Part shown: in pieces, positions 23,778-31,237 of the stretch
Numbering within the stretch: position 1 is the first letter of the stretch
Layout of the letters: every line of letters starts with the position of its first letter
Source of the DNA: Candidatus Pacearchaeota archaeon
GTDB taxonomy: Archaea; Nanobdellota; Nanobdellia; Pacearchaeales; GW2011-AR1
NCBI GenBank assembly: GCA_017609915.1
Contig: JAFCDA010000007.1
Location: 1-41,322, forward strand
Reading direction: 5' to 3'
Length of the DNA stretch: 41,322 bases
Notes under the pieces: generated by a model
Seen by the model: the letters and a program-made list of their open reading frames with translations, nothing else
Told to the model about the DNA's origin: nothing
The model's database searches: none
Translations under genes and position numbers: made by a program

Positions 23778-24041
23778 ATGAATAATGAAGAATTAATAAC
23801 AACTCAAGAAAGATATCATCAATTAATGCGTGATAAAGATTATAAGGAAGCTTTAGAGTTAAATGCTCAACTTCATAAAGAATTTTCAGATAGATTTTCA
23901 AAATTAGAAGAACCTGAAAGACAAAAATATAAACTAAGAATGACTTCCTTAGATGTAGCTGCTCTTGCTCTTAATGGTTTATTAGGAAAAGATATAAGAT
24001 TGACTGCAAGAAAAATTCAAGGAGAAGCTGGGAGAAACTAA
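23778..24041 (+). CDS. Unknown 87-residue helical protein between L32e and L19e
   Basis: It starts at ATG 23778, two bases after the L32e stop (a TTG at 23772 would overlap it). The protein is helical and acidic at first: NNEELITTQERYHQLMRDKD, YKEALELNAQLHKEFSDRFS, KLEEPERQKYKLRMTSLDVA, with a basic end LTARKIQGEAGRN. The first 45 residues resemble a TPR-like helix pair, but the match is loose. L32e and L19e are normally adjacent. L19e follows after 2 nt. Confidence 0.7.
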   Translation: MNNEELITTQERYHQLMRDKDYKEALELNAQLHKEFSDRFSKLEEPERQKYKLRMTSLDVAALALNGLLGKDIRLTARKIQGEAGRN

Positions 24042-24043
24042 AA

Positions 24044-24574
24044 ATGAACTTATCTAAGAAAAAACAACTCGCATCTAAGGTATTAAAGACTGGAAAGAAA
24101 AGAATTCATTTTAATAGTGAAAATCTTGCTGAAATAAAAGAAGCAATCACAAAACAAGATATTAAAGACTTGTATAAAGAAGGGATAATTACAATTAAAC
24201 CAATTAAAGGAAGAAAAAGGATTAAAAAAAGAAAAACTAAAAGAGGTCCTGGAAAAATCAAAAAGAAAGTTAAGAAAAGAAAACAAACTTATGTTAAAAT
24301 AACTAGAAAATTAAGAGAATATTTAAGACATTTAAAAAAACAAGGAATAATTACTAATGAATTGTTTTTAGAACTAAGAAAAAAAATAAGAATGAGAGAT
24401 TTCAGAAGTAAAGCTCATCTTAAAGAACATTTAGAAGGATTAGAAGAAGTTAATCTTAATCAAATTGTGGTTTCAAAGACAAAACCAAAAACTAAAAAGA
24501 AAATTGTTAAGGCTAAAAAACCAAAAAAAGACATTAAAGAAAAAACCACAAAACCTAAGGAGAAGAAAAAATGA
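24044..24574 (+). CDS. rpl19e: Ribosomal protein eL19 (L19e), with Lys-rich tail
   Basis: The protein has 176 residues. It matches archaeal L19e: NLSKKKQLASKVLKTGKKRI, HFNSENLAEIKEAITKQDIK, GRKRIKKRKTKRGPGKIKKK and LREYLRHLKKQGIITNELFL. The final 30 residues form a Lys/Pro tail. The last 20 nt, with GGAG and the overlapping ATGA, are identical to those at the L4-L23 junction, so they may couple translation to the next small gene. Confidence 0.95.
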   Translation: MNLSKKKQLASKVLKTGKKRIHFNSENLAEIKEAITKQDIKDLYKEGIITIKPIKGRKRIKKRKTKRGPGKIKKKVKKRKQTYVKITRKLREYLRHLKKQGIITNELFLELRKKIRMRDFRSKAHLKEHLEGLEEVNLNQIVVSKTKPKTKKKIVKAKKPKKDIKEKTTKPKEKKK

Positions 24575-24765
24575 TAGGAAACTATAGTGAATGTGGTCTT
24601 GCACTTAAATGTACAACCTATGATAGTAGCAATCCTTGTGAAAAGCCTACTCACAGATTCCTAAGAAAACCAAAGTGTTATGTTCCAAAAAAACAAAATT
24701 TCATCCTTGATTTGCCTAGAAAATTTGTTGGGTCCTTTATGGAAATGGGGGAAATGGAGAATTAG
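24571..24765 (+). CDS. Unknown Cys-containing 64-residue protein between L19e and L18
   Basis: It overlaps L19e by ATGA, with a GGAG about 7 nt before the start, and L18 begins 4 nt after its stop. The protein has cysteines at 8, 14, 23 and 36 (SECGLALKC, NPCEKP, KPKCYVP), which could bind zinc but not in a standard CxxC arrangement. HRFLRKPKCYVPKKQ is basic. The rest, ILDLPRKFVGSFMEMGEMEN, is helical. L19e and L18 are normally adjacent. No family is recognised. Confidence 0.65.
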   Translation: MIGNYSECGLALKCTTYDSSNPCEKPTHRFLRKPKCYVPKKQNFILDLPRKFVGSFMEMGEMEN

Positions 24766-24769
24766 AAAA

Positions 24770-25318
24770 ATGAAAAAACAAAGAAAAATAGATAAAAAAC
24801 GGAGAAGACAAGCAAAAACAAATTATAATAAAAGATTGATTTTACTTAAAGGAAAATTTCCAAGATTAGTTATTAGAAAAACAAATAGATACATCATATT
24901 GCAAATAATTGAAAGTAAACATGCTAAAGATAAAGTTCTTTATTCTGTTAATACAAAAGAATTATTAAAATTAGAATGGCCAGAAGAAAGAAAAGGAAGT
25001 TTAAAATCAATAAGTGCGGCATATTTAGGGGGATTATTATTAGGGAAAAAAGCTAAACAATTGAAAGAAAAAATTATATTAGATACAGGACTTATACCAA
25101 ATACAAAAGGTTCAAGGATTTATGCTGCTGTTAAAGGATTAGCAGATTCTGGAATAGAAATAGATTATAATGAAAAGATTATGCCTTCTAAAGAAAGGAT
25201 ACAAGGAGAGCATATTAAATTAGATATCAAACCCATTATAGATAAAATTGGAGTTAAAGTAAAAGACATAAAAGAGGTCAATAACTCTAAAGAATTAAAG
25301 GAGGTTGAAAAACAATAA
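24770..25318 (+). CDS. rpl18p: Ribosomal protein uL18 (L18)
   Basis: The protein has 182 residues with the start at ATG 24770, because the frame upstream lies inside the previous gene in another frame and is not L18-like. It shows RRRQAKTNYNKRLILLKGKF, PRLVIRKTNRYIILQIIESK, ISAAYLGGLLLGKKAKQLKE, and GSRIYAAVKGLADSGIEIDY. It binds 5S rRNA next to L5. The C-terminal 20 residues are a charged tail. Confidence 0.95.
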   Translation: MKKQRKIDKKRRRQAKTNYNKRLILLKGKFPRLVIRKTNRYIILQIIESKHAKDKVLYSVNTKELLKLEWPEERKGSLKSISAAYLGGLLLGKKAKQLKEKIILDTGLIPNTKGSRIYAAVKGLADSGIEIDYNEKIMPSKERIQGEHIKLDIKPIIDKIGVKVKDIKEVNNSKELKEVEKQ

Positions 25319-25320
25319 AA

Positions 25321-26034
25321 ATGGAAAGAAGATTTAATCGACCTAAAAGAAGCAAAGAAGAAATAGCTAAAATCAGAGAAGAAAGAATAAAACAAGAGCA
25401 TGAGAAACATTTGGAATCCTGGATACCTAAAACAAAATTAGGCAAACTTGTCAAAGCAGGAAAAATTAAAAACATAGATGAAGCTCTAAAACATAAAATA
25501 CTTGAACCAGAAATTGTAGATATTTTATTAAAATTAAACTCAGAGATTCTTAATATAGGGCAGGCAAAAGGAAAATTCGGAGGAGGTAAAAGAAGGGCTT
25601 GGAGACAAACTCAGAAAAAAACTGCAGAAGGAAATGTCCCAACTTTTTCATGTATGTGTGTTGTTGGAAATCAAGATGGTTATGTTGGATTAGGTTATGG
25701 AAGAGCAAAAGAAACACTTCCTGCAAGAGCAAAAGCTCTAAGAAAAGCTAAACTTAATATTATGAAAATTAAAAGAGGATGTGCAAGTTTTGATTGTGTT
25801 TGTGAAGAAGCTCATACTGTTCCATTTATTGTTAAAGGAAAGATGGGAAGTTGTAAAGTGAAGTTAATTCCTGCAGCTCAAGGAACAGGATTAGTTATCG
25901 GAGATGAATGCAAGAAAATATTGAAATTAGCTGGAATCAAAGATGTTTATAGTGTTACTAATGGGAAGATTAGAACAACAATAAATTTAGCTAAAGCATG
26001 CATAGATGCTCTAAAGAAAACTATGGAGATGTAA
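25321..26034 (+). CDS. rps5p: Ribosomal protein uS5 (S5)
   Basis: The 237-residue protein is a normal archaeal S5. A helical N-terminus (RSKEEIAKIREERIKQEHEK, ESWIPKTKLGKLVKAGKIKN) precedes the S5 domain (TFSCMCVVGNQDGYVGLGYG, RAKETLPARAKALRKAKLNI) and the C-terminal fold (VKLIPAAQGTGLVIGDECKK, AGIKDVYSVTNGKIRTTINL). The normal next gene is L30, but here S3-L29-aIF1 intervenes. S3 starts one base after its stop. Confidence 0.96.
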   Translation: MERRFNRPKRSKEEIAKIREERIKQEHEKHLESWIPKTKLGKLVKAGKIKNIDEALKHKILEPEIVDILLKLNSEILNIGQAKGKFGGGKRRAWRQTQKKTAEGNVPTFSCMCVVGNQDGYVGLGYGRAKETLPARAKALRKAKLNIMKIKRGCASFDCVCEEAHTVPFIVKGKMGSCKVKLIPAAQGTGLVIGDECKKILKLAGIKDVYSVTNGKIRTTINLAKACIDALKKTMEM

Positions 26035-26035
26035 G

Positions 26036-26938
26036 ATGGAAGAAAGAAAATTCATAAACTTAAAGAAAGAAGAATTTGGAATAAAAGAATACATAAAGAG
26101 AAATTTAGGTAAAGGTAAAATTAGTAGATTAGATATTGAATATACTCCTATAGGTGAAAAAATCATTATTTCAACAAGTAAACCTGGATTAGTTATAGGT
26201 AGACGGGGAGAGAAGATACAAGAATTAACAACAATCTTAAAAACCAGATTTAAACTTGAAAACCCTCATATTGAAATAAATGAAATTGCAAACCCTTTGT
26301 TTGACGCTCAATTAGTTGCAGATGAAATTTCAATGGCTTTAGAAAGAATGGGTAATTTGAAATTCAAGGTTATTGCATATCGGAAATTGCAAGAAATTAT
26401 AAATGCTGGTGCATTGGGTTGTGAATTAAGATTATCAGGAAAACTTCCAAGTGAAAGATCAAGAACTTGGAGATTTGCAGAAGGTTATTTAAAAAAAGCA
26501 GGAGAGCCGAGCAAAGAAATTGACAGAGCACAAGCAACAGCATTAACTAAAACAGGAATTATTGGAATAAAAGTAGCAATTATGTCTCCTAATGCAAGAA
26601 TTTATGATAAAATTGATATTGATGAGCAAATAAAAAAGCAAATAAATGAAGAACCTGAAGAAGAAGATTTTATCAAAAAGAAAACCAAAGAAAAATCTGA
26701 AGAAGAAGTTGAAAAAAAACCAAAACCTAAAAAAATAAAAAAACCTATTAAAAACAAGAAAGAAAAGAAAAAACCTAAGAAAGAAACAGATAAAAAAATA
26801 GAAAAGGAAGAAAAAGAATTAGCTAAAGAAATAACTAAAACAGAAGAAAAAGTAGAGAAACATAAGATTACTCAAAAACAAGCTGATAAGGAGATTAAAC
26901 AAGAAGTTAAAGAAGGGGTTAAGGAGTTAAAAAAATAA
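26036..26938 (+). CDS. rps3p: Ribosomal protein uS3 (S3), relocated and with long tail
   Basis: The protein has 300 residues. The KH domain carries GLVIGRRGEKIQELTTIL, and the S3 C-terminal domain shows GALGCELRLSGKLPSERSRT and KTGIIGIKVAIMSPNARIYD. After about residue 205 comes a 95-residue Lys/Glu tail. Its end, KTEEKVEKHKITQKQADKEI, matches the N-terminal extension of L22. S3 normally follows L22 directly; here it is 7.4 kb away, between S5 and L29. It is part of the mRNA entry site of the small subunit. Confidence 0.95.
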   Translation: MEERKFINLKKEEFGIKEYIKRNLGKGKISRLDIEYTPIGEKIIISTSKPGLVIGRRGEKIQELTTILKTRFKLENPHIEINEIANPLFDAQLVADEISMALERMGNLKFKVIAYRKLQEIINAGALGCELRLSGKLPSERSRTWRFAEGYLKKAGEPSKEIDRAQATALTKTGIIGIKVAIMSPNARIYDKIDIDEQIKKQINEEPEEEDFIKKKTKEKSEEEVEKKPKPKKIKKPIKNKKEKKKPKKETDKKIEKEEKELAKEITKTEEKVEKHKITQKQADKEIKQEVKEGVKELKK

Positions 26939-26939
26939 A

Positions 26940-27143
26940 ATGGCAATATTAAAAACAACAGATATTTCAAAGATGTCTAAAAAGGAAATCGAAGGAAAAA
27001 CAAAAGAATTAAAAATGGAATTAATTAAAAATAAAATTAGCTCAGGCAAAGGTGGAAAAATGAAGACTAGAGAAATTAAAAGAACAATTGCAAGATTACT
27101 TACACTCAAAAGATTAAATTCTGGAGAGAACAAGGAAAAATAA
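26940..27143 (+). CDS. rpl29p: Ribosomal protein uL29 (L29)
   Basis: The 67-residue protein is a normal L29: LKTTDISKMSKKEIEGKTKE, KMELIKNKISSGKGGKMKTR, and EIKRTIARLLTLKRLNSGEN. Its position behind S3 and before aIF1 preserves the ancestral order of that block. It sits at the tunnel exit near L23. One base separates it from S3. Confidence 0.93.
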   Translation: MAILKTTDISKMSKKEIEGKTKELKMELIKNKISSGKGGKMKTREIKRTIARLLTLKRLNSGENKEK

Positions 27144-27147
27144 AACA

Positions 27148-27447
27148 ATGGATATATGTCCAAAATGTGGATTGCCTTTACAAGCTTGTGTTTGTGAAGA
27201 AATAGCTAAAACAGAGCAAAGAATACATGTCCGAACTGAAAAGAAAAGGTTTGGAAAATTGATAACAATTGCCTCTGGATTTCAAGGTGTGGGCTTGAAA
27301 ACTATTGCAAAAAGTCTTAAACAGACTTTAGCATGTGGAGGAACAATAAAAGACAACACTGTTGAACTCCAAGGAGATCACTCCAAAGCAATTAAACCTG
27401 CTTTGATTAATCTTGGGTTTTCAGAAGATACAATAGAAGTAGCATAA
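27148..27447 (+). CDS. Translation initiation factor aIF1 (SUI1 family)
   Basis: The 99-residue protein has an N-terminal zinc-binding-like MDICPKCGLPLQACVCEE and the SUI1 fold: QRIHVRTEKKRFGKLITIAS, GFQGVGLKTIAKSLKQTLAC, GGTIKDNTVELQGDHSKAIK, LGFSEDTIEV. It monitors start codon selection on the small subunit. In many archaea it lies in the ribosomal cluster after L29, as here. It ends the relocated block, and a leader element follows. Confidence 0.95.
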   Translation: MDICPKCGLPLQACVCEEIAKTEQRIHVRTEKKRFGKLITIASGFQGVGLKTIAKSLKQTLACGGTIKDNTVELQGDHSKAIKPALINLGFSEDTIEVA

Positions 27448-27522
27448 AGGCAAAAATAATTTAAAAATAGAAAGGGATGGTAAAGGTAAATATAAATGTA
27501 AGAATACAAAAAATAACAAAAT

Positions 27523-27600
27523 CAATATCTTATAAGCATAGGGAGAGATGAGATGATTTAGCTATTCATCTTCAAAGCTGTTATTAGTTAAAACATATAA
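27523..27600 (+). promoter_or_regulatory. Recurrent leader element, copy 6 (upstream of L30)
   Basis: CAATATCTTATAAGCATAGG, GAGAGATGAGATGATTTAGC and TATTCATCTTCAAAGCTG form a full copy. The core hairpin is AGATGA/TCATCT (6 bp), different in sequence from the ATGAG/CTCAT hairpin of copy 4. The 3' ACATATAAAG is about 26 nt before the L30 ATG. Confidence 0.7.
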
Positions 27601-27620
27601 AGAAAAATAATATAAACAAA

Positions 27621-28007
27621 ATGGAAAAAAATATTAAAAAACCAGTATCTGAAAAAAAAATAGCAATAATTAGGATATCAGGGATGGTAAAGGTTAGTAG
27701 AGATATAGAGGATACTTTATATAAATTAAGATTAAGAAGAAAATATTCCTGTGTTGTTGTTACTTTAAATGAATCTCTAAAAGGAATGTTGGAAAAAGTA
27801 AAATATTATGTTGCTTATGGTGAAATTGATAAAGAAACTTATGATAAATTATTAAAAGCTCGTGGGAAAAAAGTAAATGGTAAATTAAAACCTTTTTTTA
27901 GATTACATCCTCCAAGAAAAGGAATTAAAAGTAAACTGCAATACCCAAAAGGAGTTTTAGGAAATAATAAAGCTGATATAAATAAATTAATTGTGAGGAT
28001 GTTGTAA
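27621..28007 (+). CDS. rpl30p: Ribosomal protein uL30 (L30)
   Basis: The 128-residue protein begins MEKNIKKPVSEKKIAIIRIS and has RDIEDTLYKLRLRRKYSCVV, VTLNESLKGMLEKVKYYVAY, GEIDKETYDKLLKARGKK, and the C-terminal HPPRKGIKSKLQYPKGVLGN of the archaeal type. Part of the large subunit. The first residues carry the KPVS motif also seen in L4 and L22 extensions. One base separates it from the next small gene (TAAG-ATGG). Confidence 0.94.
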   Translation: MEKNIKKPVSEKKIAIIRISGMVKVSRDIEDTLYKLRLRRKYSCVVVTLNESLKGMLEKVKYYVAYGEIDKETYDKLLKARGKKVNGKLKPFFRLHPPRKGIKSKLQYPKGVLGNNKADINKLIVRML

Positions 28008-28008
28008 G

Positions 28009-28269
28009 ATGGGAGAAATGAGTAAAAGGCATCTTGCAGAAGAAATCGGAATAAACATCTTAAAAACTGGAGCTGTTTTTTTAAATTCTAAAGTTAGCCC
28101 AAATGATAAATTAAAAGCAGGAGGAAAAATTGCTAAACTTTTAGAATTTGCTGAAAATAATGGTATTGATACCAAAAAGTATAGAGATAATTTAGATGCA
28201 ATGGATATACGCACTGGAGGAGCAATACAATATGCAATTTTTTCGCATGTTTCTATAACTTCAAACTAA
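28009..28269 (+). CDS. Unknown 86-residue protein between L30 and L15
   Basis: It is one base after L30 and 2 nt before L15, so it is in the operon. It is mainly helical: SKRHLAEEIGINILKTGAVF, SPNDKLKAGGKIAKLLEFAE, NGIDTKKYRDNLDAMDIRTG. A second ATG three codons on is an alternative start. It is near neutral, unlike a ribosomal protein. L30 and L15 are normally adjacent. No family is recognised. Confidence 0.7.
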   Translation: MGEMSKRHLAEEIGINILKTGAVFLNSKVSPNDKLKAGGKIAKLLEFAENNGIDTKKYRDNLDAMDIRTGGAIQYAIFSHVSITSN

Positions 28270-28271
28270 AA

Positions 28272-28754
28272 ATGGTAATGAAAATAAAGAAGAAAAAGAA
28301 AGCAGTAAGGATGAGAGGTTCAAACTCTCATGGCTGGGGCTTTAGAAAAAAACATAAAGGTAGAGGACACAGGGGTGGAACAGGTATGGCAGGAACAGGA
28401 AAAAGAGCAGATCATAAAAAAACTTTAATCAATAAATTATATGGAAACAAATATTTTGGAAAAAGAGATAGGGGAATTACAAGTTTATCTTTGAAAAAAG
28501 ATAGATCAAAAGTTATTAATTTAAGGAAAATTAATGAAAAATTCAAAGGACAATCTGAAATTGATTTAAAAGACTTTAAAATTCTTGGAGATGGAGATAT
28601 TGAAAAAGCAGTTACTATAACTGCAAAAGCTTTTACTAAAAGTGCTAAAGAAAAAATAGAAAAAGCAGGTGGAAAAATTATTGTTCCTGCTAAAAAAGAA
28701 AAGATTGTTAAAGTAAAAGAAAAAACTGAGAAAGAAATAACTGAAAATAAATAA
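28272..28754 (+). CDS. rpl15p: Ribosomal protein uL15 (L15)
   Basis: The protein has 160 residues. The Gly/Arg-rich N-terminus (MRGSNSHGWGFRKKHKGRGH, RGGTGMAGTGKRADHKKT) and the C-terminal domain (INLRKINEKFKGQSEIDLKD, FTKSAKEKIEKAGGKIIVPA) are normal for archaeal L15. A Lys/Glu tail of about 20 residues ends it. Part of the large subunit. It is followed by a leader element and secY. Confidence 0.95.
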   Translation: MVMKIKKKKKAVRMRGSNSHGWGFRKKHKGRGHRGGTGMAGTGKRADHKKTLINKLYGNKYFGKRDRGITSLSLKKDRSKVINLRKINEKFKGQSEIDLKDFKILGDGDIEKAVTITAKAFTKSAKEKIEKAGGKIIVPAKKEKIVKVKEKTEKEITENK

Positions 28755-28761
28755 AAATATC

Positions 28762-28854
28762 AATATCTTATAAGTGTAGGAAGATGTATGGATGAGGAAA
28801 TTAAGCTACTCAGATAATTTCTCTTTTATGAGCTTATAAGATTCCAAAATATAA
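28762..28854 (+). promoter_or_regulatory. Recurrent leader element, copy 7 (upstream of secY)
   Basis: This is the best copy for the outer stem: 5' TCTTATAAG pairs perfectly with 3' CTTATAAGA. The core is GTAGGAAGATGTATGGATGA and AAATTAAGCTACTCAGATAA with hairpin TGAG/CTCA. The 3' AGCTTATAAGATTCCAAAAT equals the 3' end of copy 2 and lies about 27 nt before the ATG. Confidence 0.7.
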
Positions 28855-28861
28855 TAAAAAA

Positions 28862-30226
28862 ATGGAATTTAAAGACATATTAAAAAACTTGCCAGAAGTG
28901 CAAAGTCCTACTGAAAAGAAATTAAGTTTTAATGTTAAATTAAAATGGACTATAATAATTCTTGTTGCTTTTTTTATTCTTTCTAATATTGCTCTTTATG
29001 GTCTAGCAAATAATGCTATGGAAAGATTTGAATATTTAGCAGTTATTATGGGAACAAGTTTTGGTTCAATTATAAGCTTAGGTATTGGACCAATTGTAAT
29101 GGCTTCTATTATCTTACAATTATTAGTTGGAAGCAAAATTTTAGATATTGATACATCAACTGTTGAAGGGAAGAAATTTTTTGTAGGTTTACAAAAATTA
29201 ATGGTTTTCTTTTTTATATTTTTTGAAGCATTAATATATGTTTTAATGCGAGGACTTGAAGCAATGCCTGGTTATACTGCAATTGTTATAGGGCAATTAA
29301 TACTTGGTGGTTTAGCAATATTATTTATGGATGAGGTTTGCCAAAAATGGGGATTTGGAAGTGGGGTAAGTTTGTTTATTGCAGCAGGAGTAGGTTGGAG
29401 ATTATTTACAGCAGCATTTGGATTTTTAGGTTCAGAAGGACAATTCCAAGCATCAGGAAGAATAATTGCATTATTCATAAGTTTAATGAATGCAGATTCT
29501 CAGGGTGCTATGTTGGCTTTAGCAGCTATTCTTGCAACAGTTATCTTATTTTTAGGGGTTGTATGGGCTCAATCATTAAAAATTGAAATTCCTTTATCTT
29601 ATGATAGAATAAGAGGTTATTCAATGAAATGGCCATTAAAATTCTTTTATGCTTCTGTTATTCCTGTTATTTTAACAGCTGCTTTAATTGCCAATCTGCA
29701 ATTATTTGGTGGATTGCTGCAAAATTGGATGGGAAGACCAACTATCTTAGGTAATGTTGTAAATGGTCAAGCAGTTTCTGGATTTTTGTATTGGGTTGGT
29801 TCAACAAATATTGTTGCAAGAATAATTCAAGGAAGTTGGGAATGGAGATTATTAGGGCAAATATTTGGACATGTTGTATTTTTTATGTTTTTTGCTGCTT
29901 TGTTTTCTGTATTTTGGGTTAAAACATCTGGAATGGATGCTTCAGCTCAAGCTCAAAATATTTTAAAATCAGGATTACAAATTCCTGGATTTAGAAAAGA
30001 TGAAAGAATTTTAGAATCTATATTAAAACGATATGTTATGCCTTTAACAATAATGGGTGGTATGGCTATTGGATTATTAGCTGCATTAGCAGATATTTTA
30101 GGAGCTTTAGTGGCAGGAACTGCATTATTATTAGGGATTATGATTATATTCCAGTTTTATGAAAACATTGCACAACAACATGCAATGGATATGCATCCTG
30201 CAATGAAAAAAATGATGGGTGCTTAG
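28862..30226 (+). CDS. secY: Preprotein translocase subunit SecY
   Basis: The 454-residue membrane protein has about ten spans. It starts with a cytosolic helix (MEFKDILKNLPEVQSPTEKK) and shows NIALYGLANNAMERFEYLAV, GSIISLGIGPIVMASIILQL (channel region), GSGVSLFIAAGVGWRLF and the cytosolic loop IEIPLSYDRIRGYSMKWPLK. It ends FYENIAQQHAMDMHPAMKKM. It is the protein-conducting channel; its position after L15 is universal. A leader element with two TATA-like boxes precedes it, so it may be transcribed separately from L15. Confidence 0.97.
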   Translation: MEFKDILKNLPEVQSPTEKKLSFNVKLKWTIIILVAFFILSNIALYGLANNAMERFEYLAVIMGTSFGSIISLGIGPIVMASIILQLLVGSKILDIDTSTVEGKKFFVGLQKLMVFFFIFFEALIYVLMRGLEAMPGYTAIVIGQLILGGLAILFMDEVCQKWGFGSGVSLFIAAGVGWRLFTAAFGFLGSEGQFQASGRIIALFISLMNADSQGAMLALAAILATVILFLGVVWAQSLKIEIPLSYDRIRGYSMKWPLKFFYASVIPVILTAALIANLQLFGGLLQNWMGRPTILGNVVNGQAVSGFLYWVGSTNIVARIIQGSWEWRLLGQIFGHVVFFMFFAALFSVFWVKTSGMDASAQAQNILKSGLQIPGFRKDERILESILKRYVMPLTIMGGMAIGLLAALADILGALVAGTALLLGIMIIFQFYENIAQQHAMDMHPAMKKMMGA

Positions 30227-30270
30227 ATTTAAAAACTAAACCCTATTATTAAAACCATAAAGAGGGGAAA

Positions 30271-30356
30271 CTAATATTTTATAAGCATAGGGAGAGATAA
30301 AGAGGATAAGTTTAAGTTACTCATCTCCATAACTTTAAGTCTTACAAAATATAGAT
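30271..30356 (+). promoter_or_regulatory. Recurrent leader element, copy 8 (upstream of DUF106 gene)
   Basis: TAATATTTTATAAGCATAGG, GAGAGATAAAGAGGATAAGT, TTAAGTTACTCATCTCCATA and ACTTTAAGTCTTACAAAATA form a full copy, followed by TAGATAAATAA as in copy 1 on the other strand. The core can close by GAGAT/ATCTC. It separates secY from the DUF106 gene. Confidence 0.7.
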
Positions 30357-30376
30357 AAATAATAAAAAACAAAAAA

Positions 30377-30781
30377 ATGCCAATAACAGAATTAATTCAA
30401 GCTAATCCAAGAACAGCAATTATTATTTTATCACTTATAGTTACTTTGTTTATAACAGTTGTTACTTATTTTATGACAGATAGGGTGAGAATGAAAGAAA
30501 TAAAGGACAAGCAAAAAGCCCTTAGGCTTGAGATTAAAGAATTCAAACATGATCCTGCAAAGATAATGGAGCTTAATAAACAAATGATGGAAGATATGCC
30601 TGAGCAATTAAAACATTCTTTTAAACCAATGCTAGTTACAATTATCCCTTTATTAATTCTTCTTGGCTGGTTAAGATCAACTTTTGCAGAGACTACAATT
30701 GCTTCTACATGGATTTGGTGGTATATTGGTTCTTCTATTGTCTTTAGTATGGGGTTAAGAAAGATTTTTGGTTTGCAGTGA
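30377..30781 (+). CDS. DUF106 membrane insertase (YidC/EMC3-like)
   Basis: The 134-residue protein has a first span (RTAIIILSLIVTLFITVVTYF), a cytosolic coiled coil (DRVRMKEIKDKQKALRLEIK, EFKHDPAKIMELNKQMMEDM), and two more spans (MLVTIIPLLILLGWLRSTF and WIWWYIGSSIVFSMGLRKIF). This is the archaeal DUF106/EMC3-like fold, related to YidC, thought to insert membrane proteins. Its place behind secY is common in archaea and fits a shared role. Confidence 0.92.
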   Translation: MPITELIQANPRTAIIILSLIVTLFITVVTYFMTDRVRMKEIKDKQKALRLEIKEFKHDPAKIMELNKQMMEDMPEQLKHSFKPMLVTIIPLLILLGWLRSTFAETTIASTWIWWYIGSSIVFSMGLRKIFGLQ

Positions 30782-30796
30782 AATTGTTTATTTAAT

Positions 30797-31171
30797 TTAT
30801 TTCTTAGAAACTAATAGTAGTAAATACAAATAACCTGCTAATAAAATACCTATACAATCTATTAAAATATCAGAAATTGTGCATGCTCTTCCTATAACAA
30901 ATAACTGATGAATTTCATCACTGATCGCATAAAAAATCGCTAAAACAAGACCTGTAAAAATTAAGTTTTTCTTTTTCCCTTTAATTAAAGAAATAAGTAA
31001 AAAAAAACTAAAAAAGAAAAATGCATAAAAATGATATATAATTGTTTTGTATCCAAAACCTCCTAAAGGAGCACTTTTAAAACTTAAGGAGGATAAATAA
31101 AAAATAACAATTGCAATTAAAATAGTAATTATCCAAGAAATTTTATTATGTTTTTCAAACCAAGATATCAT
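30797..31171 (-). CDS. VanZ-like family membrane protein
   Basis: The 124-residue protein has four hydrophobic segments. The VanZ-like signature is clear: LSSLSFKSAPLGGFGYKTII, YHFYAFFFFSFFLL, LAIFYAISDEIHQLFVIGRA, and CTISDILIDCIGILLAGYLY. Members include teicoplanin-resistance VanZ and many uncharacterised proteins. Convergent with the DUF106 gene by 15 bp. Leader element copy 9 lies 67 nt before its start. Confidence 0.8.
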   Translation of the reverse strand: MISWFEKHNKISWIITILIAIVIFYLSSLSFKSAPLGGFGYKTIIYHFYAFFFFSFFLLISLIKGKKKNLIFTGLVLAIFYAISDEIHQLFVIGRACTISDILIDCIGILLAGYLYLLLLVSKK

Positions 31172-31237
31172 TTTACCTTTTTTAATATTGGTATTTGATA
31201 TTTTAGTTATTTAAGGTTTTATGTGATTAATTCCTTA

